DNA from: Ciona savignyi
Lineage: Eukaryota > Chordata > Ascidiacea > Phlebobranchia > Cionidae
Length of the DNA stretch: 64,000 nucleotides
Assembly (NCBI GenBank): GCA_000149265.1
Contig: CH002721.1
Span: forward strand, 425,363 to 489,362
Direction of reading: 5' to 3'
A program made the translations under genes and the position numbers. The first letter of the stretch is position 1, and each line of letters begins with the position of its first letter. The notes beneath the pieces were generated by a model. The model did not search any database and was not told the origin of the DNA. It saw only the letters and a list, made by a program, of their open reading frames with translations. Below, piece by piece: positions 11,955 through 22,123 of this stretch.

Positions 11955-12662
11955 CCTACAATTTGCTTGATTGAAAATAAAAATTATAACGAACTAGCAA
12001 TAATCAGATTGACGTAAGGTAGGCCTATAACATATGGTAAATCGTCATTAAAACCCCTCAGTTTATCGGGTATGTTTCAGCGTGATATATATTCTTAATA
12101 TATTTCGTGAGTTTTGAGTTTTAGTAGAACCTTTTATTCCACCGGGTTCAAGCGATGTCAGCTAAGTATCCTTGCCAAAGTATATACAACCGACTATTGG
12201 TTTCGATGAAGCCTGCCGTTTGATCAGTGCGGCTGCTCCTGCCCACCGACGTACTGACAGAGTGAGGTTTCCGGCATTAGCGGCGGAAGTAATTGCAAAC
12301 TCAACACAGTATATCGACCTGCATTATGTGCGGAAACATTATTAGAGATTTATTATAATATTACACACGAACAGTCCGACATGTTAGTCTGATGGTTTAG
12401 TGTGACGCCTTTTAACCGAAAGGTGGTAGGTTCGATACTGGTCGCTAGCTAGTCGGTTGTGTCCTTGGGCAATGCACTGAACGGACATTGCCTGAACCCA
12501 GAGGATTATTGGGTTCTACCAAATTAAAGAAACATGTAAATCATACACAACACACTGCAATAGCTTCGGCAACCCGATAGTGGACGCGAAGTGATTTTAC
12601 GATTGCCTGTGTCTTAACCCCCTTTGTTTTCCCACTCACGGGAATAAACATAAGTATATTTT
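11955..12662 (+). repeat. Composite dispersed repeat, arm 2 (contains S1 SINE)
   Basis: Forward counterpart of the repeat at 4916-5605: an AT-rich block (11955-12115), a minus-oriented S1 fragment (about 12118-12225), a unique block (12226-12373) and a full S1 (12374-12662). The shared order of four parts shows the assembly predates the duplication. Confidence 0.78.
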
Positions 12663-13362
12663 CTTTCTCTTTCAAGTCACCTGCATCATGATTGTACAAA
12701 CTCAACTCTTTTTATAAACGAAAAATACAAGTTAACTGGACCAGAAATAAGACTTTGAACTTGAGAACTTAGACATTGCAAATCGAAGATTAGTGTCTAC
12801 TGAAAGAAGACAAGCAAAAAAAACTGTTCACTGCGCGCAGCTTACAAGAAACCGTAGGACAGCCTGTGGAAACAATCTTAGCAACCTCTAGTCAACTTCA
12901 AAAGAAATTCGAGCCCAAAAATATACATGAGAAGTTTGTGAAGCCCAATTTCTAAAACATAGTATTTAAAACATCGTGAATCCAATTTTGTATGGACAAG
13001 AAAATCAGAACTCTAGAAAATTGATTCGGAATTAGTTTTGAATTAAAAGTGAAGGAGTTTTTTTTTTTAAGCGTCGATTGAAAACCAACCATAATTGTAA
13101 ACCACTTGCAGACCAAGGACCAAGTACTCCGGTAAAGCAGCTAACGCAACGGAATCGAGCAGAGTAATAAATTAAACACACTGCGGAAATGTCGCCATAC
13201 AACACTCTGCAATAGTAACCAACTATAGAGGCTTGCGGAGTTCAATTGTAAAAAAAAATACTTTCCGATTCGCAAAAGAGCTTTATCGATTGCCTGTAAG
13301 TACATTCTAACGAATGACACATTCTATTTTGAAGATGGGATGTTCAGTTAAATAATAACAGC
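12663..13362. other. Intergenic upstream of tRNA-Pro
   Basis: No gene or dispersed repeat recognised. Confidence 0.45.
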
Positions 13363-13434
13363 GGCCCGTTGGTCTAGGGGCATGATTCTCGCTTTGGGTG
13401 CGAGAGGTCCCGGGTTCAAATCCCGGACGGGCCC
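13363..13434 (+). tRNA. tRNA-Pro (anticodon TGG)
   Basis: A 72-base gene with a full cloverleaf. The acceptor stem GGCCCGT pairs with ACGGGCC (13427-13433), with C as discriminator base. The anticodon stem CTCGC/GCGAG closes the loop TTTGGGT, placing the anticodon TGG at 13395-13397. The T arm is CCGGG/CCCGG around TTCAAAT. The internal A box (TGGTCTAGGGGCA) and B box (GGTTCAAATCC) are intact, and a run of six T at 13439-13444 is the polymerase III stop. Nothing suggests a pseudogene. The 105-codon minus-strand frame crossing it is a shadow. Confidence 0.97.
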
Positions 13435-13438
13435 AATG

Positions 13439-13444
13439 TTTTTT
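13439..13444 (+). terminator. RNA polymerase III terminator of tRNA-Pro
   Basis: Six consecutive T starting four bases after the discriminator base. Confidence 0.9.
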
Positions 13445-14295
13445 ATTTAAAATTAATTTTAACACTTTAAAACCCATCGCACTAAACCAACAGCAGACCC
13501 GTATATTTTTTCGAATAGCTTTAAAACTTGGCTCGGTAAAAAAAGTCTTGTTGTACGTAAACCATCTTGTTTTACGGTTACGCGACGGTTTTGTTACCGA
13601 ATGGATAACGCGATTGATATACACTAGTGGATGCTTTGAAGTTTCTATTTAACAATTTTCATATAAAACGTGTAATGGTGAGGTAGAAAAGCAAGGAAGA
13701 GCTCGTTCCTAAGACGAAGTTTGTGCGGAACCTGTATGCATCGGTCATCGGTTAACCAACCAGCCACACTTTTATTCTGCTACTAAAAACACTTTTTGCT
13801 GGTCACACTTGCAGGTTAGAAGCTGTTTTTTACAACCCACCAACCTTACAATTTTCCGAAATATCTACAAAAACAGAATACGTCTTTGTAAACAACATTA
13901 ATTATTTATTTTGGCGATGTATTTCAGTAATATGCTGTAACTAATTGTAAACGGATCAAATTTTGGTAATTTTGAAAATATTATATCCGCATCGCAATGT
14001 TGTCCATGAAGCATTTAGTCTTCATTTAGAAGTTGCTTATCTTTCATGGAAGAAGCAAAGTTCTTTTCGTCATCAACGGTTTCTAAATATAACAATGTAT
14101 TAAACTGTATAGGAATTAAGATTGTGTAAGTTACAACTGCTTACCAATTTAATATAGTCAAATGGTTTATGGTTGTGAAAGAAGCCAAGTGTAGAATATA
14201 GATACTAAATAATATAGGCCTTACTACATTCCATGACCAATGTGGTTCACTTGCCCGCGCATCATATAATCCGCATTGTACAGGAGCAACAAATA
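13445..14295. other. Intergenic, nothing recognised
   Basis: AT-rich sequence. The only feature noted is a piece resembling the second tRNA-like repeat near 13735-13780 (ATGCATCGGTCATCGGTTAA). Confidence 0.4.
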
Positions 14296-14806
14296 CAGTG
14301 GAACCCCGCTTGGAGACCACCTCGATAACACGACCACCTCATTATCAAGACCACTTTAGAGCGGTCCCAAATAATTTACTATAGTAATGCATTGCATTCT
14401 GTTTCAATAACGTGACCACCCCGGTTTCCAGACCAGGACCGCCATATTTTGGTCCAAAACTTCAAATTTGACTCCGCTTAAGTGACCACATGTGCTAAAT
14501 AATTTGCCGTTGTCACCAAAATAACAAGGTTAAATTTTATTTATGATCAAAACAATAAGAATAAATGAGCGCACACAAAAAATGTGGCAGACAGAACTGA
14601 ATCCTACAAGATAAAGTTTAGTATTAAATTTATTCTGCAGTATCTCATAAATATAATGGCATTTGGTGAAAATTTAGTAAAACTACAGACGTTTAAGCTG
14701 CATATGACGAAACTTGCTCCAAATGAAAATTCACTAACACGACCACCCACTAACGCGACCGCTTAATCACGGTCCCATAGGTGGTCAGGTAAGCGGGGTT
14801 CTACTG
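14296..14806. mobile_element. pogo/Tigger-like MITE (511 bp)
   Basis: Terminal inverted repeats CAGTGGAACCCCGCTT and, at the other end, AAGCGGGGTTCTACTG differ at one position. TA precedes the left end, while the right flank reads TT, a possible mutation of the TA duplication. Subterminal repeats of the type CACGACCACC occur at both ends. CAGTGGAACC-type ends are typical of pogo/Tigger elements. There is no transposase frame. A right-end fragment of the same family lies at 40375-40479. Confidence 0.8.
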
Positions 14807-15563
14807 TTTAAGTACAAACGCGTATAATTGGTTGCTTACCCATCACCGTATTGTAAGGAGCAGGTAAACGCCGACGACGATCATAAAACCAAGATTCGCC
14901 TTCATTCACCACCAGCAGCAACCCAAGAAGCACAATAAGTACAAATGTCTTGTTCATCTAAAAATTCTGTAATCACCCTATGACTAATTAAGCTCAAATA
15001 AGCAATAAAACTCGTCCGTTATAACCAGTATTTTGCTTTTATTTACCTATGGCCACAATGAATGAAGCAACGGTTTCATTGGTGACAGAATCAGCAAGTT
15101 TCGTCAAAAGCATACGGCAGGATGTCTTAATCCATCCGCTTTCCTGCCAAGTTAAGAATTGCGATTTCCACGAAACAGAGACTTTGTGTTGATGGGATTG
15201 TAGGGTCTGGTAACCAGTCCGTATTTGTGCTTTTATTTTGCAGCCTCTACTTGCTGCTAAGGAAAATGGTGCACAGCGATCGTTTCTTAACTTCTATTGT
15301 TTTTCCAAACTCTTGACTGAAAGCCTGTCTCTAAGGCTCTAAGTCTCTGCGTATATCAGCCAACACAGATGGGTTTTCACTTTGTGTTTTATTAGCGTTT
15401 AACAGTTGAAAGGAAACAACGCGATTTCTAGGGTGGTTTTCTCCACCATTTGCCCTTATTCACATAGAATGGTTTATTAGTCATACACACTATTAATTCA
15501 AATTCAAATTAACAAATTAAGATAACTCCAGATTGGCAATCTTAATTTGTTAATTTGACAGAA
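14807..15563. other. Intergenic, nothing recognised
   Basis: No gene. A short inverted repeat, TTAACAAATTAAGAT against ATCTTAATTTGTTAA with an intervening loop, lies around 15505-15555, just before the next SINE. Confidence 0.4.
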
Positions 15564-15836
15564 GTGCGTCGCCTTTTAACCGAAAGGTTGCAGGTGCGAA
15601 ACTGGTCGCTAGCTAGTCGGTTGTGTCCTTGGGCAAGGCACTTTACGGACGTTGCCTGGACCCAGCGGATTAAAGGTTTCTACTAAATTAAAGGAACGTG
15701 TGAATCATAAACAACACACTGCAATAGCTCCGGTAACCCGACGATGGGCGCGAGGTGATCTGACGATTGCCCGTGTGTTAACCCCCTTGGTTTTTTCATT
15801 CACGGGGATAAACATGAATATCCTATCTTATCCTAT
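15564..15836 (+). repeat. S1 SINE, near full length
   Basis: A well preserved copy running from GCGTCGCCTTTTAACCG through the B box and CCTTGGGCAAGGCACTT to an ATCCTATCTTATCCTAT tail. The frame 15652-15906 is repeat-derived. Confidence 0.9.
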
Positions 15837-15839
15837 TAA

Positions 15840-16685
15840 CTACCAAATCAAAATTGACCCCATGGAAATTAAAAGTTACTATCACAACGACTCGTGTAAA
15901 ACATAGAAATTATATGGTTATAATATCCGTAACAGAGATGATGCAAAACTAGTTATGTTAAAGCATTGGCCCTTATCAAATTAAATCATTCCTTTGAAAC
16001 ATTTTCCTAATTTACATGACCGGATCCACTTCGTAAGTGGAAAATTTGTCTCTTAAGTTGAAAATTCGTCACATTAAATGCATAATTATAATACCTTTAT
16101 TTAACTGGAGTCTGCTTATATATTTTAAAACGAAACAAAACACACTGGAGCTAACCCAATACGAGCTTCTCGAAAATATATTTACCTTAGGGGATTCCCC
16201 TTTGTTTCTTAGCAAAACGACCTTGAATTCCACAATTTTCTACTTTATTATTATTATACGTTTTCTAAATGATACATTTTAAGATAGAATCGTCAAGGAG
16301 GTTTTCATCCAATTATTTTCGCTATCCCTCCAATGCAAGTCTTAGATTTTTTTCACGGCGCTTAAAATTTTGAACTGCCGGTACCCCTTCGTGCATCGGA
16401 AACCGCTAATAGGTGCACAATAAAACAACATCTAACTTTCACAAATCTCTGCTCCATTATTACAAACTACGCAGCTAAACGAGGACACTGGATCACCCTA
16501 GCACGTGTTGCTTCGAACAAAACGAACAATGGGGAATAACCATAATTGTTACTCAGCAAAATACTTAAAAATCTTGACTAGAGAGTGCCTCTCCTAAACT
16601 CAGGCCGTCCATAGAGGTCTATTAATTAGTTATACATCGTATAAAAGCACAGACAATCAAAATTTATGTATAGTTTGCTTCAATT
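15840..16685. other. Intergenic, nothing recognised
   Basis: AT-rich spacer with no recognised element. The 81-codon plus frame at 16037-16282 shows no domain. Confidence 0.4.
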
Positions 16686-17135
16686 TTAATATTCCTTTCC
16701 CTCAATCTCATTCGCTTGTCTCATCATCCCATCGACGCGGAGTCTCATTTCTTTCCTAGAAATCGCAATTCTTGCCCGTTTATTTCCTCTGTTTTCCTGG
16801 GATGTTTTAATTTCTTTTAAGCCAGAGTTTGCATCTATTTTGTCAGCAGCTTGGCCGTTGTATGTCACATACAGTTCAAAATCATTGAAGCTTTTCGTTC
16901 TTTTGAAGCATATCTGCCAATTTATTGACAATTTCTCTGTCCGTACTGGCACAATCGACCTAATTTTCTTTCCTTTCGGCTTTTCCACCGGAAAATTGAC
17001 TTCTTTAATGAGATAACATAATTCCGGTCCTGACATCAGTTTAAACGTTCTTGCTGCTAAGGAGTTAGGCCTCTGTAACTCTGAGACATTTTGCAATCGA
17101 TGCATACATTTTCTTTGCCATTTTCGCACCCTCAC
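16686..17135 (-). CDS. Unrecognised 149-codon open frame
   Basis: A minus-strand frame of 149 codons in AT-rich surroundings, longer than most chance frames here and rich in Lys, Arg and Glu with a highly basic C-terminal third. It has no signal peptide, membrane segment, zinc-binding pattern or family motif that I recognise. It starts about 0.9 kb past the stanniocalcin stop codon on the same strand. It could be a small orphan gene, an exon of an unseen gene, or a decayed mobile-element frame. I see no flanking splice signal that settles this. Confidence 0.3.
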   Translation of the reverse strand: MRVRKWQRKCMHRLQNVSELQRPNSLAARTFKLMSGPELCYLIKEVNFPVEKPKGKKIRSIVPVRTEKLSINWQICFKRTKSFNDFELYVTYNGQAADKIDANSGLKEIKTSQENRGNKRARIAISRKEMRLRVDGMMRQANEIEGKEY

Positions 17136-17291
17136 GCTAGTGGTGTAAATCGTGAATGACCCACTCGGTCATACTTTGACGCACAGTGAGCAACAGCACA
17201 AGTGCGCCAGCACGTGGCGACTGTACTACACAATGTCTATGTGAGTTATTATTCAAATAAAAGACTGCTGCTACATATAGTCAATACCTGG

Positions 17292-17490
17292 TGAAAACGA
17301 TCCTGTTGCCAAAGCTATTGCAATTTGTTTTATATGATTAAGACAATTAGGACTGCTGTTGTAGTTTACCCAATTCAACAAATAACTTGAGGCAATGTTC
17401 GCTTAGAGCCTTTCCCAAGGACACAGCCGTCAAACATCCTGGTTTCGATAGAACAACCTTTCGGCTAAAAAGCGACGCAATGAAAACCGA
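17292..17490 (-). repeat. S1 SINE, degenerate
   Basis: Minus-orientation remnant keeping CCCAAGGACACAGCCG and the head segment ACCTTTCGGCTAAAAAGCGACGC. The tail is lost. Confidence 0.65.
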
Positions 17491-17599
17491 TCGTCTAAAC
17501 AACTGAACTCTAACGTGAAATTCGGGCGAAGGTCATTGGTCGTATTTATTGCATTCAGAGTTTGAACCTTTTTTAATATCACATTAAGTTTTTTTTTTA

Positions 17600-17700
17600 T
17601 CAGGCTAGGTTTTGAAACTGTGTTGGTCTCCGTTTTTATTTAATTCTGTAAATGTATCGGTCATGCTAACCATTCGGCCACACGACCGTACTGTTAAGTT
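17600..17700 (-). repeat. Second tRNA-like SINE family (S2), fragment
   Basis: Read on the minus strand it begins GTGTGGCCGAATGGTTAGC, a serine/leucine-tRNA-like A box, then GACCGATACATTTACAGA. Related pieces lie at about 30600-30750, 32440-32570 and, in plus orientation, 47133-47215. Confidence 0.55.
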
Positions 17701-17923
17701 TCTGATATCGTGCTTAACCGGTAGCTCTTCAATCCGACATTTCCGCTAGGCTTTGTTAACGGTGGGTCGATCCAATAATTCATTGAGTGGTCGAACCCTG
17801 TTCATTTACCTTTTTACTTCTACCATATGCATATTGCCACTAAACTAAACGAATCAGCACATTTGGCCTCTTTACAACATTTATGTCATTTATTTGCACA
17901 GAAAGCACAGAAATAAAAAATGT

Positions 17924-17929
17924 TTTATT
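17924..17929 (-). terminator. Candidate poly(A) signal of stanniocalcin
   Basis: AATAAA on the minus strand, about 140 bases past the stop codon. A second one lies at 17889-17894. Assignment is by position only. Confidence 0.5.
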
Positions 17930-18070
17930 ATGTACACGTGATTGAAAAACGAAAGATAACCGGCGGGGTCAACGTAAAATAGCTCTGCTCGGACAGCAGA
18001 CTGCGGTTGACTTTCACACAAAGTTTTGTGCACTATAAACTGCAATAAATATGTTGGAACTGACATTTGT

Positions 18071-21000
18071 TCATCTCGGGGTGCTACCGGGGACTTCGTT
18101 TTCGAGTGCTTGGAACTGGGTTGAACCTATCCAGTTCTGGCCAAGAATTTCAATTAAGGGCGAAGTGGCACCTTTCTGTAGATAGTTTAGCATGGAAAGG
18201 AAGGATTGGCCGAGCGCAGATGTCACCGTATCTCTGAATTTAACTGTCACTGCCTCTCCACAGCTTAGAATGCTCTGGAACATTTGGAGAGACGGTCTGT
18301 GGGTGATGGAATAGGATATTAATGTGCTTTAATCAGAGAAAACTGTTTTGTAAGGAATTGGTTTAAAGTGATCAGACAAATACTAACATTTTTCCAAGAT
18401 AAGATGTTTATTTTTTTGAATTTAAAAAAACGCAGGGGGCGTTATCACATTGGAACTCGTCAGATCACCTCGCGCCCGCTGTCGGGTTATCGGAGCTATT
18501 ACAGTATGTTGCGTATGATTCAGACGTTCCTTCATTTTGGTTATAGGCTCGAAAACTGTCACCAGCAAGTCGATTAAGTCCTTGGGAGAGTCACTTAGCC
18601 TACGTTGCTTTAACCCAGTGGATTAATGGTTTGAACAAAAAAGCAATGTTTCAATGACATTCTAATACTCTTGAGTAGCAGTATTTACTCGAGCACGAGG
18701 TAACTGATTGCCCACAATGTCGATGTAATTACGCTCCTAGCATTTTTCCAAGAATATATATAAGAACCCAGTGAATTAATGGGTTCTACCTAATTTAAGG
18801 TAATTCATATACAACACTCAGCAATTAAACCGACTGTGAGCACAATGAAGTCCGACAGTTACCAGTATGATAACGCAACTTGCGTTTTACATAAACACAT
18901 CTATTCTATTATATTAATTCATTTTGTAAAAAGAAGGTAGAATAACAAAATGATTGATACTCGCTATAAACTCGAAGGTTCCAACCAACCTGACTGTGAG
19001 TATGTCCTTAGGCGGGAGAATCTGTTTGAAATGCTTGTTATTCGTCAGTGCTGCCCGGCAAATGTTGCTCGATCTGTAGCAATCGATTTGAACTCGTGAA
19101 ATAAAAGTTTCGATTTGGGAACACTGGCGTCCAGCGCGCTGGAAGTCGGCTTTGATCTGCCCGGATACACAGCGAAGCGATTGCTTCGTGAATGTCTTTC
19201 CCTGGAACAATCGATAATTTTAATTTTTAATTTATACCGTTTCATTATTGCGCTTACGTTTGATTGAATGATGCCATTAATATCAATAGCTATGAGTAAA
19301 CAGTTGCTGGATATGAGCAGAAATATTCCGCAGAACAGTCCAAAGGAACGGTGGAATTCGAATATCTTGTACAAGGCATTCGCTTACACATTCAGCCATG
19401 ATTTTTGACAGCATGTCTTTCGCGGACGTGATTTTCGGGCAGTTGGCGCGTGCGTTTATTGGCAATAGAATGCTACCAGAGCCGGCTTCCTTACAAATGC
19501 GGAAGTCACGCCAAATGTTCGTCTAAATTAAGCGTGGCGACGGTTCAAACGTACGGAATTGGATTCCCACCTCGCCCTACAAGCCAGTCACGCCCGGCTC
19601 CGATGACAGTATCCGTTCGGTGTGCTTGGCGTGTTTACTATTGTGATATTGCCTCGCCGGCCCCGATTTCTTCATAGGAAACGATCTTGTTTATCTGACT
19701 CGTGTACTGAACGTGCAAAGCGGTCAAAGTCACCGGGGAACTGTGACAAACGGTGGACAGGTGCAAACAGGGTGGTGGGGTTAGTATGTGACGCACATTT
19801 ATAACGTTTTGGCGGATTGTATATTGACCGACGACCTGTCATTGTGTGTAAGTAGCGGGACACGTCCCAGGGCATAAGTTTCCGAATAGTTAAACCGAAA
19901 AATGCGGACTTTAGGGGAAAATACCAAGAAATTAATTAATTACCTCTGCAAATTTATAACGTTTTGGCGGATTGTATATTGCTCGACGACCTGTCATTGT
20001 GTGTACGTAGCGGGACACGTCCCAGGGCATAAGTTTCCGAATAGTTAAACCGAAAAATGCGGACTTTAGGGGAAAATACCAAGAAATTAATTAATTACCT
20101 CTGCAAATTTATAACGTTTTGGCGGATTGTATATTGCCCGACGACCTGTCATTGTGTGTAAGTAGCGAAACACGTCCTAATTTTTCAAATAGTTAATCCG
20201 AAAACGGTGAAAATGTGGACTTTATTGGCAAATTAATTACCTCACTGAAAAACACGGAAAATTACACTCATTCCTCTAACTCCACAATGGAAATTAAGGT
20301 TAAAACTAGGGAGCGCGGCGATTGTTACTTATCAACCCCACTACAAATATATATGATTTGCGAATGATATAAGTTATAGTCTTGTATGACATCTTTATAA
20401 TTTTAACTTATAATTTTTGAACTGAGTAACATATTGCAGACGTTAGAAATTTAAATTACATGTTATTGTAGTCTTACAGCAAACGGACTGTGTCAATTTT
20501 CATTGACAGGATATACCGTTGTGGAGCTGTGTCAGGTATAATTGGACTGTGATGTAACGTTTTGCTGGTCGTCGTTTGTTTGTTGCGTAAACAATCGAAC
20601 GATGGAAGAATTTGTCGTCTATTAACCGCGCAACTAATATGGACGAAAGACGCACAAACCGTCCCGGTCATATTGACTAAATACAGGCAGCAATCTGGAT
20701 ATATAAGGCTCGGTATAAATGAGGACCTGCACGTGCACAGTCTGTGGTAGCGGCAGTTTAAAGCCGATCACAGGGCGACGATGTCGAAGCGTTGTTTTTA
20801 ATTAGCGTAGCAAGCTGTCCGGAGTGGTACCGCAAGATTCCGCGGCGCCGGATGTGCTGGTCGGGCCGAGTTAAAGCGAACGGACGTAAAGCGAGTTATG
20901 GCAACAGACTTATCGCATCCGCGGGCACAGAGAGTGCCTATGTCTCACCTCATCTGATATGGCTGGTAGTAAACAAACAAGTAAAGATATTGCGCCAAAA

Positions 21001-22123
21001 ACTCATTCGCAAAACTGGCATTAAAATCCCGGCGCAATCGCCGCAGTCGCCGCGCAAATCGATTTTAAAATCTCACCCCATTGATCTCTGCACGCCCCTT
21101 GCAAAACTTCGTTATCATTTCCGGAAAGTTAAACGCAATAATAGACCGAGTCGCTCCAGCGCCATTGTTAACCTCGCGAATTTTTCCCCAATATCCTAAA
21201 CCCCGATAAATATTTTTACCACAATAACTAAAATCGACAAGCAGCACTATTGAACTATTTTTTCTATTATACGATGGTAAGAACTTAAGAAAAATACATT
21301 CCAATAAAAATACAATATGTTTGGTCTAACATTGTCGACAGTATAATTTGCCCGCGCGATGGATCGGTGTTCAAACTCACCAGCTGATTGAAACTCGCGG
21401 CTTTGCGCTGGAACTTCCGGCAGAGAAGAGCAAGTCCTCCAAGGTTGCATCTCGAATTGCGCTCCAGGCATGCAAAGCTCCCACATCCGAGAGGATTGCT
21501 CGCTTTGAGGCAACGAACAATTCCATCTGAGAATAAACAAAACAATTTACCCCAAAATATATAAATTGCTTATCGGGATCGAATTATTCTATAAACAATT
21601 TTACCCTGTTTTTTTGGGCAGTAATTCGATTTTCTACCGTTACCGTCTGCATCGGAGCCAAAACACAGGGAGATTAATTAAATTTCAGGTTAAAAGGATT
21701 AGGCGAGATCAATGGTAATGTGTTTATGGATGAGGACAACACGAAAGTACCATTAGGCTCCGTAAAAATAACTTAAAATGTAACGGGAGGTGTAGTTTAT
21801 CGAAATATAGGTGCGTCACACACTCATATCGTACTTAGGGAAAATTCTCTACCATTACACCTGCAAGATAACATGTAACACGATACTGTGTTTACTAACT
21901 CAGGGATTACAAAACAAACGTTAGGAGACTACCTTAATTAGGAAAAGAGAGTTGTTTAATTTGGAAGACACTTTTAAATTGACATTATTTGGAACTCACC
22001 AGATTGTCTCTTTGTAAGCTTCGACGTCACAGCGTATGACACGTCACAGTGCGCTAGGAACGATAGTAGAACTGATAACAAGAATAAGAACCGAGAGTCG
22101 AAAAAACGCCTTGAAACATCCAT
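18071..22123 (-). CDS. STC: Stanniocalcin, four exons
   Basis: Secreted glycoprotein hormone family that, in vertebrates, regulates calcium and phosphate. Exons read 22123-22000, 21526-21381, 19201-18990 and 18296-18071, all with GT-AG ends and matching phases (1, 0, 2), giving 235 residues against 247 in human STC1, which also has four exons. Exon 1 encodes a signal peptide (core FLFLLSVLLSFLA, residues 12-24) and then a dibasic site (TKRQS). Exon 2 carries the family signature VRCL..GCGSFACLE (from about residue 46). Exon 3 continues GKTFTKQSLRC..DCYRSSNIC, and exon 4 SILSCGEA. The ten family cysteines that form the intrachain bonds are present. The eleventh, which links vertebrate dimers, has no counterpart in LQKGATSP, and the vertebrate NST glycosylation site reads NSR. 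Introns are 473, 2179 and 693 bases. The frame stays open upstream of the ATG, but only this start gives a signal peptide. Confidence 0.94.
18437..18640. repeat. Chimeric S1 SINE fragments, head to head
   Basis: A minus-oriented tail half (18437-18540) is joined directly to a plus-oriented middle segment (18541-18640). It lies in the third intron of the stanniocalcin gene. A further degenerate plus fragment lies at 18765-18875. Confidence 0.65.
19798..20240. repeat. 155-bp satellite, about 2.8 units
   Basis: Units starting TTTATAACGTTTTGGCGG lie at 19798, 19953 and 20108, an exact 155-base period. The first two are almost identical; the third decays after about 90 bases. The array lies in intron 2 of the stanniocalcin gene. 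Confidence 0.95.

Noticed and set aside
20792..21199. Plus-strand 135-codon basic frame
   Set aside because: It lies in the stanniocalcin intron on the other strand, has no recognisable domain and no supporting splice or promoter signal.
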